A stretch of DNA of 11,279 nucleotides from Phycisphaerales bacterium UBA1910 (lineage in GTDB: Bacteria; Planctomycetota; Phycisphaerae; Phycisphaerales; UBA1924): positions 28,715 to 39,993 of the forward strand of contig DDGE01000030.1 of NCBI GenBank assembly GCA_002337545.1, in the 5' to 3' direction. The notes below the pieces were generated by a model. The model saw only the letters and a list, made by a program, of their open reading frames with translations, did no database searches and was not told the origin of the DNA. Positions 1 to 6,519 of this stretch are shown here, piece by piece. How positions within the stretch are numbered: position 1 is the first letter of the stretch; every line of letters starts with the position of its first letter. The position numbers were made by a program, and so were the translations under genes.

Positions 1-157
1 ATATTGTGATGTTCGTGGGGTTGTCGAGATCTGCGATGGAGCCGATCAGGACGGGGGGGTGGCATTCGAAGCTCGGGGCTTGTGCGATGGCATCAACGGT
101 GAGCGATGCCATGCAGAACGCGGATACGAGTGCGGCTGTTGTGGAGGGTTTATACAT
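1..157 (-). CDS. Secreted LVIVD-type propeller protein, N-terminal fragment (cut by left edge)
   Basis: Reading from the ATG at 157 towards position 1 gives 52 codons without a stop. The first 26 or so residues form a signal peptide: basic start (MYKPS), a hydrophobic stretch around ALVSAFCMASL, and an AIA-Q type cleavage site. The mature start contains FECHPPVLIG, which matches FVCEPPTLIG at the same place in the complete propeller encoded just upstream (2259-199). I infer a third paralogue of that family; the repeats and any dockerin-like tail would lie outside the window. It starts 41 bp after the stop of the preceding gene, so co-transcription is likely. No Shine-Dalgarno sequence precedes the ATG. 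The Cys lies about ten residues past the likely cleavage site, so it is not a lipobox cysteine. Confidence 0.75.
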   Translation of the reverse strand, partial: MYKPSTTAALVSAFCMASLTVDAIAQAPSFECHPPVLIGSIADLDNPTNITI

Positions 158-198
158 GCGATGTGCCGTGCAAAGGGAAAATGAAATGAGCATATGGG

Positions 199-375
199 TT
201 ACGGGCACCCGGCCTTGTACGCGACGAGGAATGACGAGACATCGAAGAAGTTGAAGAGGTCGTCGTTGTTGAGATCGGCGGTGGGGATTTCGTTGATGAA
301 TGACTCGATGAAGATGGTGACATCGAAGAAGTTGAGGACGCCGTCGTTGTTGAGGTCGATGGGGCAGGTGGCGCA
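199..375 (-). repeat. Dockerin-like cassette, copy 1 (C-terminal tail)
   Basis: This codes for residues 629-686 of the propeller: CxxC, two EF-hand-like loops of the form DxNxDxxxNxxD whose first Asp are 27 residues apart, then GCP at the C terminus. The phrase FFDV occurs after each loop. The spacing matches copies 2 and 3 in this window. The DNA word acatcgaagaagttgaag at 239-256 recurs exactly at 2442-2459. Confidence 0.85.
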
Positions 376-2259
376 CTGGTTGCGATCGAGCGTCAGGATC
401 CCTGCCTTGCCGGCGCTGATGTGCAACCGGTCGTTGTTTCGCGCGAACTCGCGGAAGCGGATGTTGTTGTCGATCTCGGGTTGCGCGTGGAAATGGTTGA
501 GCAGCACGGGGTTGAACGGGTCGGTGTTGTCGTAGACGGCGAACCCGAACGAGCTCATCGCAACATACAGGAGGTCCTGATCGGTGAGCAGGTCGTAGAC
601 GAGCCCGGTGTAGGTGGTTGCGTCGATCACGACATCGGCATCGAACTGTGCGAGTTCGATCGGTTGCGTTGGATCCGAGAGATCGAAGATCCGGTACCCG
701 TTGTCGAGGTCGGGGGTGTAGAGCAGATTGCCGTCGAGGTGTGGGCGTTGGATGTAGGAGCGCGTGCCCGGGAGTATCCCGATCTGGGAGAGGGTGTTGG
801 GATGTGTGGGGTCGGAGATATCAACGATGAAGAGGGCGCTGGCCCCGGATACGAACGCGAGGTCGCCTTGCACGCCGATCCGGTGCGCTGCCTGCCCGAA
901 GGCGAGCGAGCCGATGGGGGTGAGCTCGTTTGTTGCTGAAAGTTCGTAGGTCGTGAGCCCCGCGTTGCGATCGATGGCGTAGGCGTGATTGCCGGCGATG
1001 GTGATGTCGCGTGTGTTGGGCGTGCCCGCCTGGTTGGCGCTTGTGTTGTATGTTGCGATAAGATCCGGCGATGATGGGGGGGAAACATCGAAGACCATGA
1101 GCCCGTCGCGTTTGGCGGCGATGTATGCGCGGGCGTCCTTGAGTTCGATCCCGAAGGGCTCATCGACGGGGAAGTCGGCGACCCATCGGGGTGATCGGAT
1201 ATCACTCAGGTCGAAGAGGCTGGCGGCGAGCCCGGATGTTTCGATCTGACCCGCGGAGGCGATCGCGAGATCGTCTTCGATCTCGATATGGGTGTGCTCG
1301 TGGGTGGTGTTGATCATGGAGATCGGGTTGGTAGGGATGTCGTAGATCCCGATAGAGTTCCAGCCGACGACGATGAAATGGTCATCGATCTGGCGGATGA
1401 ACTTTGCGTTCTCGAAGCCGGGGCCTTGGTCGTGGTGCGTGAGCCGTGCGGGGACAGGGGCATTCGTGTAGATGCTGATCCCGTTTTCGACGGCGGCGAA
1501 GATGAGGTCGCCGCGGATGGTGAGGTCGGATGGGAACGCATCTTCGAGCACCGTTGTGGTGAAGGCGTCGATCGCGGGGTGGTATGTATGGATCGCGGTC
1601 TCGTTGCTCTTCTCCTGCACGATCAGGTTTGGGTATTCGAACCTGAACCGATCGGGCGAGACGCCTGGGTCGTTGGACCCGGGTTCGATGAGCACCGGGT
1701 TGAGGGGGTCGGTGATATCGTATCGCGAGAGGTGGGTTGTGATGAGGTGATCGTTGATGACCCCTACGGCTTGTTCGTTGAATGCGAACCCCGATTGGTC
1801 AAGATAGGCGGGGCAAAACTCACGATTGTACATGCGCATGTAGCTGGTGTATTGGAAGTCATTGATGATGACCGATCCGCCTGCGCCGCCTGCGCGCATG
1901 TACCAGGGCTGGGACTTGTCCTCGATGTTGATAATGGCGTTGCCGAGGTAGAGGGCGTCTTTGTGGACGGTGAACCCGCGTTGGTCGTATGTGTCTACAG
2001 GGATCTCGGTGTCCGCGATGATCTGCGGGTTGGTTGGGTCGCTCAGATCGATAACGGTCAGCCGTCCGCTCGACGCGAGGTACGCGTGGTCGTCCACGAT
2101 GTCGAAGGAGTATGGGTAGCTTGTGTTGTACAGCGCACCGATCAGGGTTGGTGGCTCGCACACGAAGGCGTCCTGCGTCCCGTCGCCGGCATTGAGTGCA
2201 TTCGCGGGGGTTATCAACATCATTATGAACAAGGCATTGCGTATCGAACTTGAAATCAT
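199..2259 (-). CDS. Secreted LVIVD-repeat beta-propeller protein with GC-type dockerin tail
   Basis: The protein has 686 residues. Residues 1-23 look like a signal peptide ending ALNA. I place the start at 2259 rather than at the in-frame ATG at 2364, because the extra 35 residues carry no signal sequence and their DNA would overlap the terminator of the gene upstream. About seven or eight LVIVD-type blades are visible, for example VIDLSDPTNP near 69-78, YDITDPLNP near 180, LFDLSDIRSP near 348, FIVDISDPTHP near 477 and FDLSDPTQP near 525. This fold is a structural or binding module; no catalytic motif is visible. Residues 629-686 form a tail with two calcium loops (D635-N637-D639-N643-D646 and D662-N664-D666-N670-D673), a CxxC before them (C629, C632) and terminal GCP (C685). 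The likely location is outside the cytoplasmic membrane. Ligand and function are unknown. No Shine-Dalgarno sequence is visible. Confidence 0.88.
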   Translation of the reverse strand: MISSSIRNALFIMMLITPANALNAGDGTQDAFVCEPPTLIGALYNTSYPYSFDIVDDHAYLASSGRLTVIDLSDPTNPQIIADTEIPVDTYDQRGFTVHKDALYLGNAIINIEDKSQPWYMRAGGAGGSVIINDFQYTSYMRMYNREFCPAYLDQSGFAFNEQAVGVINDHLITTHLSRYDITDPLNPVLIEPGSNDPGVSPDRFRFEYPNLIVQEKSNETAIHTYHPAIDAFTTTVLEDAFPSDLTIRGDLIFAAVENGISIYTNAPVPARLTHHDQGPGFENAKFIRQIDDHFIVVGWNSIGIYDIPTNPISMINTTHEHTHIEIEDDLAIASAGQIETSGLAASLFDLSDIRSPRWVADFPVDEPFGIELKDARAYIAAKRDGLMVFDVSPPSSPDLIATYNTSANQAGTPNTRDITIAGNHAYAIDRNAGLTTYELSATNELTPIGSLAFGQAAHRIGVQGDLAFVSGASALFIVDISDPTHPNTLSQIGILPGTRSYIQRPHLDGNLLYTPDLDNGYRIFDLSDPTQPIELAQFDADVVIDATTYTGLVYDLLTDQDLLYVAMSSFGFAVYDNTDPFNPVLLNHFHAQPEIDNNIRFREFARNNDRLHISAGKAGILTLDRNQCATCPIDLNNDGVLNFFDVTIFIESFINEIPTADLNNDDLFNFFDVSSFLVAYKAGCP

Positions 2260-2326
2260 GGAAGCATGGTAATGGAGGGTGGGTATATAAACAAGACCCG
2301 AGTGTGATATCGGGTGTTCAGGTATG
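2260..2326 (-). promoter_or_regulatory. Upstream region of the 2259-199 gene, weak promoter candidate
   Basis: Between the upstream terminator and the propeller start there are 67 bases. On the minus strand an AT-rich TATATA (plus-strand 2284-2289) could serve as a -10 element, but no convincing -35 hexamer lies 16-18 bases further up. A 6-bp inverted repeat (acccga 2296-2301, tcgggt 2310-2315) sits just upstream of it. Because the preceding gene ends in a strong terminator, a promoter is expected here; the exact elements are a guess. Confidence 0.25.
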
Positions 2327-2357
2327 AAAAAAAGACGCCCGATTGCTCGGGCGCCTT
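2327..2357 (-). terminator. Rho-independent terminator of the metalloprotease gene
   Basis: On the minus strand, CGCCCGA, the tetraloop GCAA and TCGGGCG form a perfect 7-bp stem (plus-strand 2336-2342 with 2347-2353). It is followed at once by TC and a run of seven T (plus-strand A2327-A2333). Flanking A/T pairs extend the stem past one mismatch. It lies 45 bases beyond the stop codon at 2402, as expected for that gene. Confidence 0.88.
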
Positions 2358-2401
2358 GTGCCAAGTGTGGCTGTGGATATCAGTCTTCGATGCGTTTGGG
2401 C

Positions 2402-2581
2402 TTACGGGCAGCCGGCATTGAACGCGTTGAGGAATGCGCTGACATCGAAGAAGTTGAAGGATCCGTCGCCGTTGAAATCGGCGCTGGGATCCATCGCGTT
2501 GTATGCGCTGAGGAAATCGGAGACATCGAAGAAGTCCAGGTTTCCATCGCCATTGAGGTCGGCGGTGCATGTCGCATCGCA
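2402..2581 (-). repeat. Dockerin-like cassette, copy 2 (C-terminal tail of the protease)
   Basis: This codes for residues 874-932. It has a CxxxC instead of CxxC, then loops D881-N883-D885-D889-D892 and D908-N910-D912-N916-D919, then GCP. The intervals of 3 (Cys to first Asp), 27 (loop to loop) and 12 (last Asp to terminal Cys) equal those of copies 1 and 3. Confidence 0.85.
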
Positions 2582-5200
2582 GCTCGCGACTGAGAGCGAG
2601 ACAGCGTCGACGCCTGCTTCGACAACGGAGCCGTCGCCAAAGTCAGAAGCGATGAAGCGGATGCGGAACTGATCGTTGGCCGTGAATCCGGGGACATCGC
2701 TCAGGGCGTATTCGACTTCGTACCACCCGCCGTCGGCTTGGTCGCCGCCGGGTCCAACGGTTTCGAGGTTCGACCATGTGGAGCCGTTGTCGTCGGAGAC
2801 TTCAACAACGAATGTGTCCGCGTTGGGCGATGCGCCGAAGGTGTTGCTGTACCAGCGTGCGTACGACACGAATGCGGCGCCGGTGGCGTCCATCGTTGGC
2901 GAGGTGAGGATCGTGTCGCCACCATCGACATCGGTATTCTCGCCGGGTGTGCCGTTGCCCGTGACATAGCATCGGCTCGAACCGTCGTAGTCGGATCCTG
3001 GATCGCCGCGCTGGGCGTTGCCTGTCGGGATCACGCGTTCCCAGCGTCCTGAGGCGCTGTTGGGTGCGTCACCCGAAACAGACCAGCCCTGGTTGGATTC
3101 GAAGTCGTCATCAAACGCGACGACTGGGGCGCTGGTGGCTGAGATGATTGAGTAGGTGCTCGCGGGTGCGTCAGACGGTGAGGTCTGGGTGATGCCGGAG
3201 GTGCTCGTGCCCGCGATGTAGAAGAGGATCTGCGTTCCACAGTCGGAGCTTGGCAGGTTGGCTTCGTAGTTGTTCCCGCCGGCGTTGCTCATCGGGATGG
3301 CCTGGAAACCTGAACCGGTATCGACCATGAGCGTTGCGGTCGAAGGGTCGAACTCGCCGGTGACATTCGTAAACTCGGCGGAGATGGTGGTGCCACCCGC
3401 GGGGTTTGCGAAGTCGGGGAATGCGACTGGCTCGATGTTGATGAGGTTGAGGGGTGGCGCCGGCATGTTCTTGGCACCAAACCCGCCGTCGATCTCGAAG
3501 TAGTGCGGCGTGCCGTTGCCGATATCGGCATCGTCGTCGTCGAGCGTGAGGTAATCGATCGTCATCTGTGGCGTGATCAGTGTGCCCGAGTGGACGAGGA
3601 TCGAGTTGAGCGCCCAGCTCATCAGGAGCTTCTGGTAATCATCTGGCTCGGTGATGGCGAGGAGGTTGCGTGTGCCCCAGACAGCGCCGGAGTAGAGCGG
3701 TGCACATGCGTGCCCGTCCGTCGCACAGGGGTATGTCAGGTTGTTAACGGCGGTGCGGAGTGCGCTGCCACAGGACCCGAAGAACCCGATCCCGAGATCC
3801 GGATCATCAAGGATGATGACGGACATGACATCGCCGGTGCCTTCGCCATACTGGCCTTGGCCCGAACCGCCCGCGGAGACGAGGTGGTGCCCGTACTCGT
3901 GGTGGACGACGGAGGACCAGCCGGTGTTGGGGTTGGATGAGCCAGAGAGGCAGAAGTTGATGGTGTCGATCCCTGGGTCGTACCAGGCGTTGCCGGGGCA
4001 GAAGCCGTCGGTGCGGTTGACCCAGACTTCCATCTCGGTGCCGGCGACGAGCGGGTAGGAGGGGTTCGCCTCGAGGACCCAATCGCGGACGCGGTTGGAT
4101 TCGACATACACATTGACCTCTGATCGGACCTGCTCGGAGTTATTGAGCGAGTTGAAGAGGATGTTGATGGGGTTGGAAGGGTCCGCTGTGATGGACTCTG
4201 CTGTACCCGAGCCGAGGTAGTTGTTGATGTTGAACCACTGCCCATCGAGCTCTGCATCGATGGTGACATTGCCGGATCCGCCGTTGGGGATGGTGTAGTT
4301 GCCATCCACATCGGTGATGGCCGAGCCGCCGCCCTGGAGGTTTACATTGAGGTAGGGGAGGGGCATCGCGATTTCATCTTCGCAGATGTCCGCGGCTGGG
4401 CCGTCGGATGCCATCCCGGAGACATTCCCTGTCGCATCAACGGTGCAGATGATCGAGTCCGCGTGCAGGATTTCACCCGTTGCGGCGTCGGTGATCATCT
4501 CGATTTTTTCGTAGCCATCGATATCGAGGATGGTGACATCCGCGACCACTGGCTCGTGTGGGTTCGCTTCGTTGCCGGCGTAGATGACGCGATCGGTGGA
4601 CCAGATCTGGATAGCGCCGTTGAACTGGTCGTTGGCGATCTCAAGGAGATTGTTGTGGTTCGCGGCAGCGCGAGCGATGACTGGGTCAGCGTTGAATGCG
4701 CTGAGGTCGAAGAGCTGCGAGCTTGCGAGCACGAGCGGGTTGTTCGCTTCGTTCCGCGTCAGGAGCACGAGCTTGGAGCCGTAGACGGGGAGCCCGTTGC
4801 GGGTTTGTGTGAAGTATGTCGCGGTGAACTTGTAGGTGTCGGTTTCCGGCTGGTACATGACCGGCATGGTGTGGCGACGATCCTCGAATGGGCCCTCGGG
4901 GATGAGTTCCGCGGCGTCGACGCCCCACATGTCGGCATGCTGGGAGACGAAGGATTGGACAGACTGTGCTGCGGTTACGCCTTGGGAAAACGCGCGGCCG
5001 TAGACTCGTCCGATGCGACCGTCCTGATGCGTCGAGAAGTCTGCGCGAGGGTTCGCAGACTTGAAGTCGAGCATGGCGCGAGCGCGTGTGGGGGTTGCGG
5101 TTCCGGCGTTGAAGACAATGTCTGCGGCGCCGGCCGTGAGTGTTGCGACGCTCAGTAGCGCGAGCGGCGCGGTGCGGGTGATGGTGCGAGCGATGCTCAT
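2402..5200 (-). CDS. Secreted gluzincin (thermolysin/fungalysin-like) metalloprotease with GC-type dockerin tail
   Basis: The protein has 932 residues. The start at 5200 is chosen over 5248 because AGGAGG (plus-strand 5210-5215) lies nine bases upstream and the protein then begins with a signal peptide (1-25, ending TAGAA). Residues about 35-180 resemble an FTP-type inhibitory propeptide and 218-250 a PepSY-like segment. Residues about 253-330 look like a carboxypeptidase-regulatory/transthyretin-like module (ITDVDGNYTIP). The catalytic part has HEYGH (H434, E435, H438) and GEGTGD with E453 as probable third zinc ligand and D457 four residues on, as in thermolysin EAISD and fungalysin GEGWSD. 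Residues about 695-872 form a beta-rich, MAM/jelly-roll-like domain. The tail has C874, C878, two calcium loops (D881-D892, D908-D919) and terminal GCP. I infer an exported zymogen that is activated by propeptide removal and degrades protein or peptide outside the cell. The family assignment between M4 and M36 is uncertain. Confidence 0.9.
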   Translation of the reverse strand: MSIARTITRTAPLALLSVATLTAGAADIVFNAGTATPTRARAMLDFKSANPRADFSTHQDGRIGRVYGRAFSQGVTAAQSVQSFVSQHADMWGVDAAELIPEGPFEDRRHTMPVMYQPETDTYKFTATYFTQTRNGLPVYGSKLVLLTRNEANNPLVLASSQLFDLSAFNADPVIARAAANHNNLLEIANDQFNGAIQIWSTDRVIYAGNEANPHEPVVADVTILDIDGYEKIEMITDAATGEILHADSIICTVDATGNVSGMASDGPAADICEDEIAMPLPYLNVNLQGGGSAITDVDGNYTIPNGGSGNVTIDAELDGQWFNINNYLGSGTAESITADPSNPINILFNSLNNSEQVRSEVNVYVESNRVRDWVLEANPSYPLVAGTEMEVWVNRTDGFCPGNAWYDPGIDTINFCLSGSSNPNTGWSSVVHHEYGHHLVSAGGSGQGQYGEGTGDVMSVIILDDPDLGIGFFGSCGSALRTAVNNLTYPCATDGHACAPLYSGAVWGTRNLLAITEPDDYQKLLMSWALNSILVHSGTLITPQMTIDYLTLDDDDADIGNGTPHYFEIDGGFGAKNMPAPPLNLINIEPVAFPDFANPAGGTTISAEFTNVTGEFDPSTATLMVDTGSGFQAIPMSNAGGNNYEANLPSSDCGTQILFYIAGTSTSGITQTSPSDAPASTYSIISATSAPVVAFDDDFESNQGWSVSGDAPNSASGRWERVIPTGNAQRGDPGSDYDGSSRCYVTGNGTPGENTDVDGGDTILTSPTMDATGAAFVSYARWYSNTFGASPNADTFVVEVSDDNGSTWSNLETVGPGGDQADGGWYEVEYALSDVPGFTANDQFRIRFIASDFGDGSVVEAGVDAVSLSVASCDATCTADLNGDGNLDFFDVSDFLSAYNAMDPSADFNGDGSFNFFDVSAFLNAFNAGCP

Positions 5201-5209
5201 GTTGGGGCT

Positions 5210-5215
5210 CCTCCT
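5210..5215 (-). promoter_or_regulatory. Shine-Dalgarno sequence of the protease gene
   Basis: The minus strand reads AGGAGG with nine bases to the ATG at 5200. It decides the start codon, because the upstream in-frame ATG at 5248 has no such site. It is the only clear Shine-Dalgarno sequence on the minus strand of this window. Confidence 0.85.
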
Positions 5216-5242
5216 GCTCTGGGGACAGATATGGGGTTTTCG

Positions 5243-5375
5243 GGACACCCGAAGGGTGACCTGCGTTGGGGACTTGAAGTTCTGCTGAATCGATGGGATT
5301 CAGGGTGAAACAGTCCGCGAATGCGGAGTTGAACGGCCCGAGAACCGGGCGTCCGGGGCACACGACTTGCCGGAC
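5243..5375 (-). promoter_or_regulatory. Structured leader region: five consecutive inverted repeats upstream of the protease
   Basis: The 265-bp gap between 5466 and 5200 holds no credible gene but five short perfect or near-perfect stems in a row. They are: 5351-5356 with 5370-5375 (GTCCGG/CCGGAC); 5336-5340 with 5346-5350 (GCCCG/CGGGC); 5314-5318 with 5323-5327 (TCCGC/GCGGA); 5285-5291 with 5297-5303 (CTGAATC/GATTCAG); and 5246-5250 with 5254-5258 (CACCC/GGGTG, extendable by two G-C pairs past an A-A mismatch). The last ends about 30 bases before the Shine-Dalgarno sequence. None is followed by a T-run in either direction. I infer a folded 5' leader of the protease mRNA, or in part the 3' end of the upstream operon. 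No known riboswitch class was recognised. Confidence 0.45.
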
Positions 5376-5465
5376 CCAAAGTACTGGTTCCGGGGCATCA
5401 ATGCAAGCAGTCAGAGCCATAGTGAGCAGAAAGGTGCGATTTTGAAAGGATTTTGGTAGGTGGAT

Positions 5466-6314
5466 TTACCCGCGTGTCATCGCGGCGCGGGTCATATAGA
5501 GGAAGAGTTTGGTCTGGCGGTCCTCATCGAGCATGTCGTAGATCTCGAGCATGAGGGCCTCGCGTTGTTCGAGCGTGGGGTTGAGTCGGGTGTCTTTGAT
5601 GTGCTGGATGACACGGTTGCGGATCCAGGCGCGTTGCTCGGGGGTGGGCTGGATCGCGTCGTACATGGCCTGCATCGCGTCGCGGTAGCGCCGGAGCGAG
5701 TATTCGTACGCGTTGGCGATGTCGCGCTGGAAGAGCTCGTTGTTGAGTCGGTTCTCGATGCGTTGGTGGACTGCTTGGGTGCGGGGGCGTCCCTGCATGT
5801 CCTGCTCGGACTCGGGTGTGTTGGCGGCGATCCACGCGTCCCAGTATTCATCGAGGATGCGATCGAATCGCTCGCGCTGGGTGGCTTCGAGCATGGGCTC
5901 GAGCTCGGCACGAAGCGGATCGCGGAGCATGTCCGGGTCGTGGCGCAGGCGGAGCTGGGCGAGCAGGGTCTGGGCGTAGGTGGTGTTGCCCTCCGCGATC
6001 GCATCGGTAATGGTGCGGACGGTGTCGATCTCATCGACGAGGAGTTCCGCGAGATCGAACACGCGGGAGGTGCCCATCTCGCGTGCGCGGGCGAGGTCCT
6101 CGGGGTCATCGCAGACGCGAGCGAACGCGACGAGCTCGGGCCGTTCCTCGACGGGGATGAAGTTCCCGGACATATCGGTGATGACAATGGTGTCGAGTTG
6201 GTCTCGCTCGACCTGTGGGCCGCGGAGTGTGTCGGCTGGCTGGGCGTGTGCGAGCGGCGAGAATGCCAGGAGGAGTGCGATAGCGGTTGGTCGGAGCATG
6301 TTCATAGTGTACAT
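5466..6314 (-). CDS. Exported all-helical protein of unknown function
   Basis: The protein has 282 residues counted from 6314; in-frame ATGs at 6305 and 6299 are also possible and none has a Shine-Dalgarno sequence, so the start is uncertain by five residues. A signal peptide is clear (MLRPTAIALLLAFSPLAHA, cleavage before QP). The mature part is rich in Arg, Glu, Asp, Leu and Ala and should be almost entirely helical. The stretch TPEQRAWIRNRV followed by TLEQREALMLEI resembles the helical pairs of Spy/LTXXQ-type periplasmic proteins, but similarity to that family is only by eye. Only one Cys is present (C68). There is no dockerin tail, unlike the proteins encoded on both sides. It begins 28 bp after the propeller gene upstream, so it is probably in the same operon. 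A periplasmic binding or chaperone-like role is conceivable but not shown. Confidence 0.8.
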   Translation of the reverse strand: MYTMNMLRPTAIALLLAFSPLAHAQPADTLRGPQVERDQLDTIVITDMSGNFIPVEERPELVAFARVCDDPEDLARAREMGTSRVFDLAELLVDEIDTVRTITDAIAEGNTTYAQTLLAQLRLRHDPDMLRDPLRAELEPMLEATQRERFDRILDEYWDAWIAANTPESEQDMQGRPRTQAVHQRIENRLNNELFQRDIANAYEYSLRRYRDAMQAMYDAIQPTPEQRAWIRNRVIQHIKDTRLNPTLEQREALMLEIYDMLDEDRQTKLFLYMTRAAMTRG

Positions 6315-6342
6315 GATGGGGAGGAGACGCCCGAGATTTCAC

Positions 6343-6519
6343 TTATGGGCAGCCGGATGAGTAGCTCGTGAGGAAGAAGGACACATCGTAGAAGTTCAGT
6401 ACGTTGTCACTGTTGAGGTCGGCGCGGGGGTCTTCATCGAGGTATGCGACGAGGAACTCGGAGACGTCGAAGAAGTTGAGTTCGCCGTCGATATTGAAGT
6501 CGGCGACGCAGGGGGAGCA
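6343..6519 (-). repeat. Dockerin-like cassette, copy 3 (C-terminal tail of the propeller)
   Basis: This codes for residues 634-691: CSPC, loops D640-N642-D644-N648-D651 and D667-N669-D671-N675-D678, then GCP. One FFDV has become FYDV. All spacings equal those of copies 1 and 2, but the DNA differs more (acatcgtagaagttcag at 6383 in place of the common word). Confidence 0.85.

Noticed and set aside
1288..2253. A 321-codon plus-strand open frame opposite the left propeller
   Set aside because: Antisense shadow; the product is an implausible run of Val, Gly and Asp, while the minus strand has clear LVIVD repeats throughout.
2260..2364. N-terminal extension of the left propeller to an ATG at 2364
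   Set aside because: It would start inside or before the terminator of the upstream gene and would hide the signal peptide that begins at 2259.
199..2581. Short tandem-like DNA repeats as a CRISPR array or mobile element
   Set aside because: The repeated words lie in frame within coding tails and are explained by the two calcium loops; spacing and neighbours do not fit CRISPR, and there is no transposase or flanking inverted repeat.
4463..5158. A 231-codon plus-strand open frame opposite the protease N terminus
   Set aside because: Antisense shadow of the propeptide region; no start signal and no recognisable feature.
5336..5375. The two touching hairpins as an intrinsic terminator of the operon ending at 5466
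   Set aside because: They lie 90-130 bases past the stop and no run of T follows on the minus strand; kept only as part of the structured leader.
4686..5420. A 244-codon minus-strand frame overlapping the protease start
   Set aside because: It is out of frame with the protease, Arg/His/Pro-rich as expected for a shifted frame, and lacks a ribosome binding site.
5460..6371. A 303-codon plus-strand open frame opposite the helical exported protein
   Set aside because: It is an antisense shadow caused by the codon bias of the real gene: no Shine-Dalgarno sequence, no signal or domain, and composition typical of reversed GC-rich codons. The minus-strand frame has a clean signal peptide.
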